The notes under the pieces: generated by a model
What the model saw: only the letters and a program-made list of their open reading frames with translations
Told to the model about the DNA's origin: nothing
The model's database searches: none
Program-made: the position numbers and the translations under genes
Shown here: positions 1 to 9,766 of the stretch, in pieces
Layout of the letters: the number at the start of each line of letters is the position of its first letter
Numbering within the stretch: the first letter of the stretch is position 1
DNA from: Bradyrhizobium canariense
Lineage (GTDB): Bacteria; Pseudomonadota; Alphaproteobacteria; Rhizobiales; Xanthobacteraceae
Assembly: GCF_900105125.1 (NCBI RefSeq)
Contig: NZ_LT629750.1
Span: 4,615,001-4,679,000, forward strand
Reading direction: 5' to 3'
Length of the DNA stretch: 64,000 nt

Positions 1-1
1 G

Positions 2-3000
2 GTGAACGACACCAACGGCCAAACCGCGAGCAACAGCTTCATACTGACGGTAAACTCCGCAGTCACGGCGACCCAAGCGATCGCCTCGAAGGCGCTGACG
101 CAAGGTGTTACGGTCAGCAGCTTCACCCCGGTCACCGGCTCTGGCGGCACCAGCGCCTTGTCCTATAACGTTGCGCCGACGCTGCCCACGGGCCTCAACT
201 TCAATTCGAGCACGGGCGCGATCACCGGCACGCCGAGCGTGACCCAACCCACCTCCAGCTTCACGGTAACGGTGAACGACACCAACGGCCAAACCGCGAG
301 CGACAGCTTCATGCTGACGGTGAATTCCGCAGTCACGGCGACCCAAGCGATCGCCTCGAAGGCGCTGACGCAAGGTGTTACGGTCAGCAGCTTCACCCCG
401 GTCACCGGCTCTGGCGGCACCAGCACCTTGTCCTACAGCGTTGCGCCGACGCTGCCCACGGGCCTCAACTTCAATTCGAGCACGGGCGCGATCACCGGCA
501 CGCCGAGCGTGACCCAACCCACCTCCAGCTTCACGGTAACCGTGACTGACGCCCTCGGCTCGACCGCCTCGATCTCGTTTATGCTCACGGTCAACTCCGC
601 AGTGGCGGCGACCCAGTCGATCGCCTCGAAGGCGCTGACGCAAGGTGTTACGGTCAGCAGCTTCACCCCGGTCACCGGCTCCGGCGGCGCCAGCCCCTTG
701 TCCTACGGCGTTGCGCCGACGCTGCCCGCGGGCCTGACCATGGCCCCGACGACCGGCACGATCACGGGCGCGCCGACCGCGACGCTCGGGGCCACGACAT
801 TCACGGTGACGGTGACCGATCAAAACAATGCCACTGCGACCAACACTTTCAGCCTCACCGTCAACGGGACGGTGACGGCGACCCAGGCGATCGCTTCGAA
901 GACGCTGACGGTCAATCTTGCGGCCGCGCCATTCAAACCCGTGAGCGGCTCTGGCGGCACGGGCTCATTGACCTATGCTGTCTCGCCTACCCTTCCCCCC
1001 GGTGTGGCCATGGACTCAGGGACCGGCATCATCTCAGGCCAGCCGACAGCGACCTCCGGCGCCACGGCCTATACGGTCACCGTCACAGACCAAAATTCCC
1101 AGACCGCGACCGCCACTTTCAGTCTCGCCGTCAACGGCGCGGTCGATGCGACGCAGGCGATTGCATCGACGGCGTTGACGCAAAACCATACAGCAACTCC
1201 GTTCACCCCGGTCACCGGCTCTGGCGGCGCCAGCCCCTTGTCCTACAGCGTTGCGCCGACGCTGCCCGCGGGCCTGACCATGGCCCCGACGACCGGCACG
1301 ATCACGGGCATGCCAACCGCGGCACACGCCGCATCGAGCTTTACCGTCACGGTAACCGACGCCAACGGCGCGACCGGAACGGCGAGTTTCAACCTCACTG
1401 TCGACGGCACCGTGACCGCGACGACGGCCGTTGCCTCGACCTCGCTGACCGTCAATCATCCCGCCACGAGTTTCACGCCGGTGACCGGGTCGGGCGGCGT
1501 AGGCGCGTTGACTTACAGCGTGTCGCCGACACTGCCGGCCGGTCTGAGCTTCAACCCCGCCAGCGGAGCGATCACCGGCACGCCGACCGCAACGATCGCC
1601 GCGACGGCATTCACCGTAACGGTGACCGACATCAATAATGCGACGGCAACAGCCAATTTCAACCTCACCGTCAATGGTGCCGTCAGCGCGACGACGGCCA
1701 TCGCCTCGACCACGCTGATCGTCAATCGTCCCGCCACGAGTTTCACGCCGGTGACGGGCGCAGGCGGAACGAACCCATTGACTTACAGTGTGTCGCCGGC
1801 GCTTCCGACCGGATTGAGCTTCAACACCGCGAACGGCGCGATCACAGGCACGCCGACCGTCATAAGCGCCGCCGCGGCCTACACCGTGACGGTGACGGAC
1901 GCCGACAATGCGACGGCAACCGCAACCTTCAGCCTCACCGTCGGCGCCAGCACGACGACGGCGGCGCTCGCCTCTTCGCAAAATCCCAGCAGCTTTGGCC
2001 AGGCGGTTACTTTCACCGCCACCGTCAACGGCGGCGGCGGGACGCCCAGCGGGACCGTGACCTTCAACGATGCCGGCACCGCCATCGGCACCGCCACGTT
2101 GTCCGCCGGCGTTGCGGCCTTCACCACCTCGACGCTGAAAACGGGAACACACGCCATCACCGCGGTCTATGGCGGCAACGGCACGTTCAGCCCGAGCACC
2201 TCGCCAGCGCTGACGCAGACCGTCAACGTTCCCGCCGACAGCGTCAAACTCCACGCCTTGCAGGTCAATGTCACCAAGGTGGTGGCGCAGGGTTCGGGAC
2301 AGGCGATTTCCGGCGCGATCGATAGCGCGGTCGCCGACGGATTTGCTGACGACGGCACCTTCCTCACGCCGAGCGCGACCGGCTTCCATTTCAATTTCGC
2401 CGCCGATCCCTATGAGGAGCGTGGTGCGGGCGATGCGAGCGCGGCGGGCTCCGGCACGAGCGGCGGCCTCTTCGGCGGCACGGCCCACGCCTATGGCTCG
2501 ACCAGCGCTGCGGGCAACGACCCGATGGGCCGCCAGCGCAACGGCCGCATCGACAATGCCTTCGCAGCCCTCGATCAGCAGATGCCGGAGAAGGCGCCGC
2601 CGAAGAGATTCCGCGAGGAAAAGAACTGGCTGTTCTGGATCGATATCCGAGGCACAGGGCTCGACCGGTTGACGTCAACGACGACGGCGGTCGGGGTTAC
2701 CACGGCCGCCGCCCCACTCTACGGCTTTCAGGTCAATGCTCTGATGGGGCTGACCTACAAGGCGGCGCCAAACCTCCTAGTCGGCGTGCTCGGCGGCTAC
2801 GAGACGTTCAATTACACCGAGCAGGACATCAACGGCAAACTGACCGGTAACGGCTGGACCGTAGGCCCCTATCTCGGCTGGAAGATTACGCCAACGCTGC
2901 GCTACGACGCGGCGGTGACCTATTCAGGCATTGGTTATGACGGCATCGCGGGCACCGCGCAGGGCAATTTCAACGGCCAGCGCTGGCTGATCTCGACGGG

Positions 3001-3439
3001 CCTGACCGGCACCTATAAGGCGGCAGGTCTTGTCTTCGAGCCATCGGCGAAGGTCTATGCGCTGTGGGAGAACGAAGGCGCCTATGTCGATTCGCTCGGC
3101 ACCCAGCAGGCAAGCCATGATTTCTCCACCGGACGCGCCTCCGCCGGCGCGAAGGTGGCCTATCCCTTGGCGTGGAGCGACACCGTCTCGTTCGCGCCCT
3201 ACTTCGGGGTCTACGGCGACTATTACTTCGACCAGGACAACGCCGATGCGATCGTCGCGGCAGGCGGTGTCCCGCTCGCCTCGACGCCGCTTCTGGAAGG
3301 CTGGTCGGCCCGCGTGGCCGGAGGCGTCGGCGTCAAGTTCGCATCAGGCGGGTCGGTTGGCGTGGGCGCCGAATACGGCGGCATCGGCAGCAACTTCGGG
3401 ATCTGGACCATTACCGCGAAAGCCGGCGTGCCGTTCTGA
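2..3439 (+). CDS. Ig-like repeat autotransporter (5' partial)
   Basis: The reading frame is open at the left edge, so the start lies outside; 1145 residues are visible. From nt 59 there are seven 90-residue units in tandem (starts 59, 329, 599, 869, 1139, 1409, 1679), each with the LP-x-GL-x-(F/M)-x-x-x-x-G-x-I-x-G-x-P signature of putative Ig (He_PIG) domains. A different bacterial Ig-like domain follows (about nt 1949-2226), then a low-complexity Gly/Ala/Ser linker. The last 265 residues form alternating amphipathic strands ending in VPF, as expected of an autotransporter beta-barrel. Inference: a cell-surface adhesin whose repeats form a stalk secreted by the C-terminal barrel. The first two units are almost identical in DNA, suggesting recent duplication. 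Passenger function is unknown. Confidence 0.85.
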   Translation: MNDTNGQTASNSFILTVNSAVTATQAIASKALTQGVTVSSFTPVTGSGGTSALSYNVAPTLPTGLNFNSSTGAITGTPSVTQPTSSFTVTVNDTNGQTASDSFMLTVNSAVTATQAIASKALTQGVTVSSFTPVTGSGGTSTLSYSVAPTLPTGLNFNSSTGAITGTPSVTQPTSSFTVTVTDALGSTASISFMLTVNSAVAATQSIASKALTQGVTVSSFTPVTGSGGASPLSYGVAPTLPAGLTMAPTTGTITGAPTATLGATTFTVTVTDQNNATATNTFSLTVNGTVTATQAIASKTLTVNLAAAPFKPVSGSGGTGSLTYAVSPTLPPGVAMDSGTGIISGQPTATSGATAYTVTVTDQNSQTATATFSLAVNGAVDATQAIASTALTQNHTATPFTPVTGSGGASPLSYSVAPTLPAGLTMAPTTGTITGMPTAAHAASSFTVTVTDANGATGTASFNLTVDGTVTATTAVASTSLTVNHPATSFTPVTGSGGVGALTYSVSPTLPAGLSFNPASGAITGTPTATIAATAFTVTVTDINNATATANFNLTVNGAVSATTAIASTTLIVNRPATSFTPVTGAGGTNPLTYSVSPALPTGLSFNTANGAITGTPTVISAAAAYTVTVTDADNATATATFSLTVGASTTTAALASSQNPSSFGQAVTFTATVNGGGGTPSGTVTFNDAGTAIGTATLSAGVAAFTTSTLKTGTHAITAVYGGNGTFSPSTSPALTQTVNVPADSVKLHALQVNVTKVVAQGSGQAISGAIDSAVADGFADDGTFLTPSATGFHFNFAADPYEERGAGDASAAGSGTSGGLFGGTAHAYGSTSAAGNDPMGRQRNGRIDNAFAALDQQMPEKAPPKRFREEKNWLFWIDIRGTGLDRLTSTTTAVGVTTAAAPLYGFQVNALMGLTYKAAPNLLVGVLGGYETFNYTEQDINGKLTGNGWTVGPYLGWKITPTLRYDAAVTYSGIGYDGIAGTAQGNFNGQRWLISTGLTGTYKAAGLVFEPSAKVYALWENEGAYVDSLGTQQASHDFSTGRASAGAKVAYPLAWSDTVSFAPYFGVYGDYYFDQDNADAIVAAGGVPLASTPLLEGWSARVAGGVGVKFASGGSVGVGAEYGGIGSNFGIWTITAKAGVPF

Positions 3440-3491
3440 CACGCTCGCCAATGAACCCGATTTCAGAGTTGTCGCCTGTTGGCCCGACTGC

Positions 3492-3850
3492 GAAGTGGCA
3501 CCGACGCCGGCCGTGCCGCCGATATTTGATGGCGAGAAGGAGGCCAAACTGATCGCCTTGGCTTACTCCAAACCTCCCAAGGGACGCACGCGCTGGAACA
3601 AGGTCGTGGAACTCGGCATCGTCGACCGCGCCAGCGACTCAACGATCGGGTGGACGCTTAAAAAAATCTCGCAAGCCGCATCGGCGGCGATGCTGGGTCA
3701 TTCCGCCGAAGGCGAACAGCGCGTTCGTAGTGGCGATGGAAGATGTGGTGGCCGTGTACACGCGGCCGCACGATCCCGCTGAAAGCGGACGCCCAGCCCG
3801 CTTCGATTACGAGTGCGAGCGCAAACGCAATATCCGACGACTAATGCGCG
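3492..3850 (+). pseudogene. IS630-family transposase remnant
   Basis: In the frame starting at 3492 the translation reads like an IS630 transposase N-terminal half (EAKLIALAYSKPPKGRTRW, then KVVELGIVDRASDSTIGWTL). About 11 residues normally found between RW and KVVEL seem to be missing. Near 3720 the frame shifts by one; the next frame continues with ANSAFVVAMEDVVAVYTRPH and then GRPARFDYECER before decaying. There is no start codon, catalytic C-terminal half or recognisable terminal inverted repeat. It is a dead fragment lying between the autotransporter gene and the 3' end of tRNA-Phe. The rest of 3440-4029 shows no gene. Confidence 0.75.
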
Positions 3851-4029
3851 TACGAATGTCGATAGCGGCGGCAGGCAAATGGTCGCTGGCGCTTGGCATC
3901 AAACGCTAATAGCACCGACCGAATCGATATTGAGGCACCCGTCTTAATCGAACGGTAGCGATACGAGCGCCATCATCTCGTGGAGGAAATCGCGCAAAAT
4001 CGAAATTTGGCGTAGAAAATCGTAGATTA

Positions 4030-4105
4030 TGGTGCCCAGGGGCGGGATCGAACCACCGACACTGCGATTTTCAGTCGCATGCTCTACCAACTGAGCTACC
4101 TGGGC
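4030..4105 (-). tRNA. tRNA-Phe (GAA)
   Basis: The reverse complement folds as a full cloverleaf: acceptor GCCCAGG pairs with CCTGGGC, there is a standard TAGCTCAGTTGGTAGAGCA D arm, anticodon loop CTGAAAA with anticodon GAA, and a GGTTCGATC T loop. The CCA end is encoded (4030-4032). Confidence 0.97.
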
Positions 4106-4208
4106 ACTTCGGGAACACGTAAAGGCCCCGGAGCGGGCGGTTTATAGTAAGGTCGAGCGGCCCTGTCCACCCATCCAGCAGCACTGCCAAATTACGCGAA
4201 AATAACGT

Positions 4209-4427
4209 TTATTCCGCGTCCTCGTCGTCGTTCGGGGTCCCTGGAATGGCGTAGGAGCCGGACAGCCAGCGGTTCAGGTCGACTTTCCGGCAGCCGTCGG
4301 AACAGAAGGGTTGTGAGGCCTCGGTGGCCGGCTTGCCGCAGATCGGGCATGGTTTCGTCGACCGCTTTGCGGATCGCCCGGCTTTCCCCTTGCCGGAGCC
4401 GGCCTTTCCTGTCGGTCTAGCTAGCAT
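4209..4427 (-). CDS. yacG: DNA gyrase inhibitor YacG
   Basis: A 72-residue protein with the zinc-binding pattern CPICGKP followed by [17 protein letters not shown], the YacG signature with four cysteines. Known family role: a small zinc protein that binds GyrB and inhibits DNA gyrase. The N-terminal 25 residues are Lys/Ser/Gly-rich and poorly conserved. Its start overlaps the 3' end of maf by 11 nt, so the two are probably translationally coupled. A maf-yacG pair beside a tRNA is common in this order. Identity is firm from the cysteine pattern and context. Confidence 0.9.
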   Translation of the reverse strand: MLARPTGKAGSGKGKAGRSAKRSTKPCPICGKPATEASQPFCSDGCRKVDLNRWLSGSYAIPGTPNDDEDAE

Positions 4428-5040
4428 TCAGCCAGCCGAAACGAACGGGGAAGCCTTCGCCGCCGAGCAGCGAGATCGACTCATAGAGCGGCAGGCCGAC
4501 AATATTGGTGTAGGAGCCGACCATCTTGACCACGAACGATCCGGCGATGCCCTGCACGGCATAACCGCCGGCCTTGCCGCGCCATTCACCGGAGCCGATA
4601 TAGGCTTGGATATCGTCCTCGCTGAGGCGCTTGAAGCGCACGCGAGACTCGATCAGGCGCTGGCGAAAGGTCTCCTTTGGCGTCACCAGGCAGATCGCGG
4701 TGTAGACGCGGTGATTGCGCCCCGACAGCAACCGCAGGCATTGCGAGGCTTCGTCGACCAGGTTCGCCTTCGGCAGGATGCGGCGGCCGACCGCGACCAC
4801 GGTATCGGCGGCCAGGATGAAGGCGCCGCGCAATTCATCGTCGAGCTGCACCGATTTGAGTGCGGCATCGGCCTTGGCGCGGGCCAGCCGGTTGGCACAG
4901 GCGCGCGGCAATTCACCCCGCCGCGGGGTCTCGTCGACGTCGGCAGGGCGCAGCGCATCAGGCTCGATGCCGGCCTGATTGAGCAGGCTGAGCCGTCGCG
5001 GCGAACCGGAAGCAAGAACGAATTTGGGGCGGCCAAGCAT
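4417..5040 (-). CDS. maf: Maf-type nucleotide pyrophosphatase
   Basis: A 207-residue Maf/Ham1-superfamily protein. The start is set at [20 protein letters not shown] because the S-x-S-PRR motif must be near the N-terminus; the open frame continues upstream to 5442 but that part is compositionally odd and covers a non-coding element. Also visible are ADTVVAVG (catalytic Asp region), [10 protein letters not shown] and a [13 protein letters not shown] glycine-rich loop. Family role: hydrolysis of non-canonical or methylated nucleoside triphosphates, with links to septum inhibition. It is first in a coupled pair with yacG. Confidence 0.93.
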   Translation of the reverse strand: MLGRPKFVLASGSPRRLSLLNQAGIEPDALRPADVDETPRRGELPRACANRLARAKADAALKSVQLDDELRGAFILAADTVVAVGRRILPKANLVDEASQCLRLLSGRNHRVYTAICLVTPKETFRQRLIESRVRFKRLSEDDIQAYIGSGEWRGKAGGYAVQGIAGSFVVKMVGSYTNIVGLPLYESISLLGGEGFPVRFGWLNAS

Positions 5041-5309
5041 GCGGATTTTTGCTGGGAGGAGATTCGGGACGGAACGCGCGCGGAAACTATCGGAAGGCCT
5101 TGCTTGAGACAACCGCGCAAGCGCGCCCTCTCCCTCTCGGCGAGGTGTGGGGTGAGTGGTTATGGCCAGCGGCCGGGCACGATGCCCCCTCATCCAACGC
5201 GGCGCCTGGGCCCGGATGGCGCAAAAGCGCGGATCCGGGTGCGCCGACCTCTCCCGGAGGGAGCGATCGCTGAATTGGCAGATTCGCGATACCCTTTTAT
5301 GACCGGATT
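5041..5309. repeat. Non-coding element with hairpin between maf and phosphatase gene
   Basis: This 270-bp stretch has no convincing gene on either strand. It contains an imperfect inverted repeat (GGCGCctggGCCCGGAT at 5201-5217 against ATCCGGGtGCGCC at 5233-5245) and pyrimidine-rich CCCTCTCCCTCTCGG tracts at 5126-5140 answered by CTCTCCCGGAGGGAG near 5249-5263. The look is of a dispersed palindromic element. In related genomes infA often sits here; no IF-1 sequence is present. Confidence 0.45.
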
Positions 5310-5807
5310 CTAGCCGCTGGCCGCGCCGACCTTCGAAAAACGCTTGCGGATGCGCAGCAACAGTCCGTCGCAGACCTCGCGATAGGCTTCCAGTTTCTGC
5401 TCGCGATTGCCCTCGGCGCCGGTGGGATCGTGGGTCGGCCAATATTCGACGTCGGCCGCTAATGTGCGCGTCAGTTCCAGCGCCTTGTGATGGGCCTCAG
5501 GCGACAGCGTGATGATCAGGTCGAAGTTCAGGCCTTCCCAGTTGTCCAGTTCCTCGAACGTCATCGGCCTGTGGCTGGAAATATCCTGGCCCAGTTCCGC
5601 CATCACGGCGACCGCGAACGGATCGATCTCGCCCTTCTTGACGCCGGCGGATCTGACATAGAGCGCCTGGGGAAACATCCGCTGCAGCAGGCTTTCCGCC
5701 ATCGGCGAACGTACACTGTTCAGGGCGCACGCGAACAGCACGGCCTGCGGACTGCGCGCACGCGACGGCGCCGCCATCCGGTCACACTTCCCGTGCTTGG
5801 AGGACAA
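5310..5807 (-). CDS. Low-molecular-weight phosphatase family protein (arsenate reductase-like)
   Basis: A 165-residue protein with the P-loop CALNSVRS (C-x5-R) near residue 27 and the downstream acid loop DPTG, both characteristic of low-molecular-weight protein tyrosine phosphatases and thioredoxin-coupled arsenate reductases. The [20 protein letters not shown] segment is typical of the family. Substrate cannot be deduced: it could be phosphotyrosine or arsenate. The first 20 residues may be extra, with translation possibly starting nearer the P-loop. It immediately follows the UPF0262 gene (no gap) and is part of the conserved minus-strand block. Confidence 0.85.
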   Translation of the reverse strand: MSSKHGKCDRMAAPSRARSPQAVLFACALNSVRSPMAESLLQRMFPQALYVRSAGVKKGEIDPFAVAVMAELGQDISSHRPMTFEELDNWEGLNFDLIITLSPEAHHKALELTRTLAADVEYWPTHDPTGAEGNREQKLEAYREVCDGLLLRIRKRFSKVGAASG

Positions 5808-6311
5808 TCATGCGTCCTGGCCCTTCCAGTGCAGGACGCAGATCAGCGTGAACAGCCGGCGGGCGGTTTCGAAATCGACCCGCACCTTGCCCTTCAATCG
5901 TTCCTGCAGCGTGCGCGAGCCATCATCGTGAATGCCGCGGCGGCCCATGTCGATGGCTTCGATCTTGTCCGGCGTCGCGGTGCGGATCGCCTGGTAGTAG
6001 CTGTCGCAGATCATGAAATAGTCTTTCACGATCCGACGGAACGGCGTCAGCGACAACAGATGCGCCACCACAGGCGTGCCGTCTTCGCGACGGATGTCGA
6101 ACATCAGCCGGTTGCCGGTGATGGCGAGATGCAGGGTGAAGGGTCCGTTGTCGGCACCATCGGGTGCGAAGAGATTTTTTTCGACGAGATCGTAGATCGC
6201 GATCGCGCGCTCATGCTCGATGTCAGGGCCCGAGCGCCCGATCGACTCCTCATCGAGCGTCACCGCAACGATGCGATTGTTCGAATCGTCGGCGGGGGGC
6301 GGTTTGGTCAT
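5808..6311 (-). CDS. UPF0262 family protein
   Basis: A 167-residue conserved protein of unknown function restricted largely to alphaproteobacteria. The start is set at [14 protein letters not shown] because its ATG overlaps the hisD stop (ATGA, 6308-6311); the frame is open further upstream inside hisD. Visible family features are the [14 protein letters not shown] opening, an [11 protein letters not shown] helix and [20 protein letters not shown]. It sits between hisD and the phosphatase, its usual place. Coupling to hisD suggests co-expression but not shared function. Confidence 0.9.
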   Translation of the reverse strand: MTKPPPADDSNNRIVAVTLDEESIGRSGPDIEHERAIAIYDLVEKNLFAPDGADNGPFTLHLAITGNRLMFDIRREDGTPVVAHLLSLTPFRRIVKDYFMICDSYYQAIRTATPDKIEAIDMGRRGIHDDGSRTLQERLKGKVRVDFETARRLFTLICVLHWKGQDA

Positions 6312-7603
6312 GGCAAATTGAGGCGCAGTCCGACCGAACGGGCATGGGCGTCGAGCCCTTCGGCCTTGCCAAGCGTCATCGCCGCAGGCCCGAGCGCGCG
6401 CAACTGATCCGGTCCGCATTTAAGGATCGAAGTCCGCTTCATGAAGTCGAGCACGCCAAGCCCGGACGAGAACCGCGCCGAGCGCGCGGTCGGCAGCACA
6501 TGGTTGGAACCGCCGACATAGTCGCCGATCGCCTCGGGGGTATGCGGCCCAAGGAAGATCGCGCCGGCATTGCGGACCTTCAGCGAAAACGCTTCGGGAT
6601 CCGACGTCATGATTTCCAGATGCTCGGCGGCGATCGCATTCGCCAGCGCCACGGCGTCGTCGAGCTTGTTCACCAGGATAATCGCGCCAAAATCATCCCA
6701 TGAGGCCCGAGCGATCTGCGCGCGAGGCAGCGTCTTCAACTGGGTTTCCACGGCGCGTTCGACGTCATCGGCCAGCGCGGCATCGTCGGTGATCAGGATC
6801 GACTGCGCGCTGGCATCGTGCTCGGCCTGCGCCAGCAGATCGGCGGCGATCCAGCCGGCATTGCCGGTGCGGTCTGCGATCACAAGCACTTCCGAGGGAC
6901 CTGCGATCATGTCGATGCCGACTTTGCCGAATACCAGCCGCTTGGCGGCGGCGACATAGGCGTTGCCGGGGCCGACGATCTTTGCCACCGGCGCAATGGT
7001 CGCGGTTCCATAGGCGAGCGCGGCCACGGCCTGTGCACCGCCGACGCGGTAGATCTCGGACACGCCGCCGAGATGGGCTGCCGCCAGCACCAGCGGATTG
7101 AGCTTGCCGTCGGGCGAAGGCACCACCATCACCACGCGCTCAACGCCCGCGACGCGGGCCGGCACGGCATTCATCAGCACCGAGGATGGATAGGCTGCGG
7201 TGCCGCCGGGGACATACAGACCGACGGCATCGATGGCGCTCCAGCGCCAGCCGAGCTCAACCCCCTGCGCATCAGTGAAGCGCATGTCCTTTGGCAATTG
7301 CTGGCGATGGAAGCTTTCGATCCGGTCGCGCGCAAAGGTCAGCGCCTCCAGCGTTACGGCATCGCAGGCTTTCACTGCCGCATCGATTTCGGCCGGTGTG
7401 ATGCGCAGGCGGCTTGCGTCGAGATCGAGGCGGTCGAATTTGCGCGTCGCCTCGATCAGCGCCAGGTCGCCTCGCGCGGCCACGTCATTGACGATGGCTC
7501 GGGTGGCGTTCTCGATGTCAGCGGAGACCTCGCGCTTGGTTGCGAGAAACGCCGCGAATCGGTCGGCAAAATCGGAACTGCTGCGGTCTAAACGAACAGG
7601 CAT
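6308..7603 (-). CDS. hisD: Histidinol dehydrogenase
   Basis: A 431-residue zinc enzyme that oxidises L-histidinol twice (via histidinal) to L-histidine with NAD+, the last two steps of histidine synthesis. Visible motifs: the glycine-rich [19 protein letters not shown]-region signature, [26 protein letters not shown] (metal-ligand region) and AEHLEI carrying the catalytic Glu-His pair, then [16 protein letters not shown] near the C-terminus. Length is normal for the family. ATG at 7603 has a GGAAAG ribosome site. It lies downstream of the DUF2948 gene, separated by about 180 bp, and its stop overlaps the UPF0262 start. Confidence 0.97.
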   Translation of the reverse strand: MPVRLDRSSSDFADRFAAFLATKREVSADIENATRAIVNDVAARGDLALIEATRKFDRLDLDASRLRITPAEIDAAVKACDAVTLEALTFARDRIESFHRQQLPKDMRFTDAQGVELGWRWSAIDAVGLYVPGGTAAYPSSVLMNAVPARVAGVERVVMVVPSPDGKLNPLVLAAAHLGGVSEIYRVGGAQAVAALAYGTATIAPVAKIVGPGNAYVAAAKRLVFGKVGIDMIAGPSEVLVIADRTGNAGWIAADLLAQAEHDASAQSILITDDAALADDVERAVETQLKTLPRAQIARASWDDFGAIILVNKLDDAVALANAIAAEHLEIMTSDPEAFSLKVRNAGAIFLGPHTPEAIGDYVGGSNHVLPTARSARFSSGLGVLDFMKRTSILKCGPDQLRALGPAAMTLGKAEGLDAHARSVGLRLNLP

Positions 7604-7783
7604 GGTGGCTTTCCGGCAGGTCTCGCTACCTGCTCAATGGCGCGGCGACCCATCGCCGTCAACCCTTCTATCCCGGATGAAGCCGCAGAGTGGACCAAGT
7701 GCAGCAGGCCCGCCAAAATCCATGGGAAAGCGAGGTCGGCGGGCACAGCGCAAGTGCGCCTTTGCCCACCCCATGGCCGTGGC

Positions 7784-8239
7784 TCAGACGTCCAGCCTAG
7801 ATGGTTCGGCGTCCTCGCCAAGGCTGGAAGTGCCGAGGTCGTCGGTGCCGAGATCGGCGAGCTCGCATTCGAGGCATTCGACGTCCAGCCGCAGCGCCCC
7901 GCCATGGGTAAACATCAGCAAGACGCTTCCGCCTGGCGCCTCGCCCGGATGAAACTCGATTCCGAGCAGCTCCAGCGCCGTTTCCGGCGCCGCCAGATCG
8001 ATCTGGCGTGACTTGCACGACAACACGCGGTCAAACCGCAGCGCCGATATCAGGCGGCGCGGGGCGGTTTCTCCGGCCAGCGTCTGCCCCCAGTCCAGCC
8101 GGCTCATGCCGACCACCAGCCGCTTCTCGCCTTGCCGCCAGATGATGTCGGAAGCCTGCACCCGGGCATCCTGAACATGCGCGGAAATGACGGCAAGATC
8201 GTCGGCATCGAGGGCAATCAATTTGAGCTGGGCCGCCAC
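7784..8239 (-). CDS. DUF2948 family protein
   Basis: A 151-residue protein that begins with GTG and MAAQLKLIALDADDLAVISAH, followed by DIIWRQGEKRLVVGMSRLDW and FDRVLSCKSRQIDL, features I recognise from the DUF2948 family next to murA and hisD in Hyphomicrobiales. The C-terminal half is acidic (LDVECLECELADLG). No enzymatic motif, signal peptide or membrane segment is visible. Function unknown; only synteny supports the call beyond family resemblance. Confidence 0.82.
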   Translation of the reverse strand: MAAQLKLIALDADDLAVISAHVQDARVQASDIIWRQGEKRLVVGMSRLDWGQTLAGETAPRRLISALRFDRVLSCKSRQIDLAAPETALELLGIEFHPGEAPGGSVLLMFTHGGALRLDVECLECELADLGTDDLGTSSLGEDAEPSRLDV

Positions 8240-8260
8240 TGATCAACCCCTGAAAATTTG

Positions 8261-8303
8261 TACGTTCGCAAAAACCGGTCCCCAGTTTTGCGGAATACGC
8301 GCC
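8261..8303. repeat. Dispersed palindromic repeat (GCAAAACCGGT type), copy 1
   Basis: The core TTCGCAAAAACCGGT, CCCCAGTTTTGCGGAATACGC matches the other copies in this window (31133, 31219, 35313). It lies between murA and the DUF2948 gene. Its left arm has decayed (TACGTTCGCA rather than CGCGTATTC). Confidence 0.7.
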
Positions 8304-8308
8304 GCGGT

Positions 8309-9598
8309 TCAATCGCTGATGCGCTGGATCGAAGCACCGCACGCCGACAATTTTTCTTCCAGCCGCTCAAATCCGCGGTCGAGATGATAGACGCGGTTGA
8401 CCATGGTCTCGCCTTCGGCGGCAAGACCCGCGATCACCAGCGACACCGACGCCCGCAGATCCGTCGCCATGACCGGCGCGCCGCGCAGTTGGGCGATGCC
8501 GTCGATGGTTGCGGTCTCGCCGTCAAGACTGATCCGTGCGCCGAACCGCGCCAGCTCCTGCACATGCATGAAGCGATTTTCGAAGATCGTCTCGGTGATC
8601 TGCGACGAGCCTCTGGCGCAGGCCATCAGCGCCATCAGCTGCGCCTGCAGATCGGTGGGAAAGCCCGGAAACGGCGCGGTCGAAACTGTCACCGGAGCGA
8701 TTCCGGCGCCGTTACGGGCGACACGAATGCCTTCATTGTTGACGGTGATCTCGGCGCCAGCCTGCGTCAGCACGTCGAGCGCCGATTGCAATAGTTCCGG
8801 CCGCGCGCCGGCGAGTTGCACGTCGCCGCCGGTCATCGCCACCGCCATGGCGTAGGTGCCGGTTTCAATTCGATCGGGCAGCACGGTGTGCCGCGCACCA
8901 TGAAGCTTGCTGACGCCCTCGACGACGATGCGAGACGTTCCTGCGCCGGACACGCGCGCGCCCATCTTGTTCAGGCAATCGGCGACGTCGAGAATTTCCG
9001 GCTCGCAGGCGGCGTTGGTGATGACGGTGGTACCCTTGGCCAGGGTCGCCGCCATCAACGCGACATGGGTGCCGCTGACCGTGACTTTGGGGAAATCGAT
9101 GGCCGCGCCCTTGAGGCCGCCGGGCGCCTTCGCGATCACATAGCCGCCGTCGATGGCGATATCGGCGCCGAGCTTCTCCAGCGCCATGATCAGCAAATCG
9201 ACCGGCCTTGTCCCGATGGCGCAGCCGCCGGGCAGCGATACCTTGGCCTCATGCATCCGCGCCAGCAGCGGCGCAACTACCCAGAAGCTCGCGCGCATCC
9301 GCGACACCAATTCGTAAGGCGCTTTGGTGTCGATGATGTTCGCCGCCGAAATGTGCAGGGTCTGGCCCTGATACTCGCGGTCGCCGGGACGTTTTCCGGC
9401 CGACATGATATCGACGCCGTGATTGCCGAGAATGCGCTGCAACTGCGCGACGTCGGCGAGCCGCGGCACGTTATCGAGGATCAGCGTTTCTTCGGTCAGC
9501 AGCCCCGCAATCATCAGCGGCAAAGCCGCATTCTTCGCACCCGAAATCTGAATGCTGCCGTTCAATTTACGGCCGCCGACGATGCGAATGCGATCCAT
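8309..9598 (-). CDS. murA: UDP-N-acetylglucosamine 1-carboxyvinyltransferase
   Basis: A 429-residue enzyme of the EPSP-synthase fold that transfers enolpyruvate from PEP to UDP-GlcNAc, the first committed step of peptidoglycan synthesis. The start is ATG at 9598 ([16 protein letters not shown]); a TTG at 9619 in the same frame is less likely. Visible: the [16 protein letters not shown] substrate loop with Lys22, the catalytic loop [13 protein letters not shown] with Cys126 (the fosfomycin target), and [13 protein letters not shown] near the C-terminus. Length is normal. It heads the conserved murA-DUF2948-hisD block. Confidence 0.97.
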   Translation of the reverse strand: MDRIRIVGGRKLNGSIQISGAKNAALPLMIAGLLTEETLILDNVPRLADVAQLQRILGNHGVDIMSAGKRPGDREYQGQTLHISAANIIDTKAPYELVSRMRASFWVVAPLLARMHEAKVSLPGGCAIGTRPVDLLIMALEKLGADIAIDGGYVIAKAPGGLKGAAIDFPKVTVSGTHVALMAATLAKGTTVITNAACEPEILDVADCLNKMGARVSGAGTSRIVVEGVSKLHGARHTVLPDRIETGTYAMAVAMTGGDVQLAGARPELLQSALDVLTQAGAEITVNNEGIRVARNGAGIAPVTVSTAPFPGFPTDLQAQLMALMACARGSSQITETIFENRFMHVQELARFGARISLDGETATIDGIAQLRGAPVMATDLRASVSLVIAGLAAEGETMVNRVYHLDRGFERLEEKLSACGASIQRISD

Positions 9599-9766
9599 GC
9601 CAAATCCTGCTTTTGCCAAGCCCGAACTATAGGGCGAACGGGGTCATGGCAGAAGCCTTGAAATTTGCGGCTATTTCATGGGGTTGGGATCGTGCCGCGC
9701 TGTCATCCCCGAAATCTCGACATCCAGGATTCAGCGCTGTCGCGCGGCTCAAGAATGACCACACGA

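Noticed and set aside
1034..2488. Long antisense open frame of 484 codons inside the autotransporter gene
   Set aside because: Arg/Gly/Ala-rich translation with no family features; a shadow of the GC-rich repeat gene.
4324..5313. Plus-strand open frame of 329 codons over maf and yacG
   Set aside because: Antisense to conserved maf/yacG; composition is typical of a shadow frame.
5041..5442. N-terminal extension of maf
   Set aside because: It includes the non-coding element and no Maf similarity; the conserved start is at 5040.
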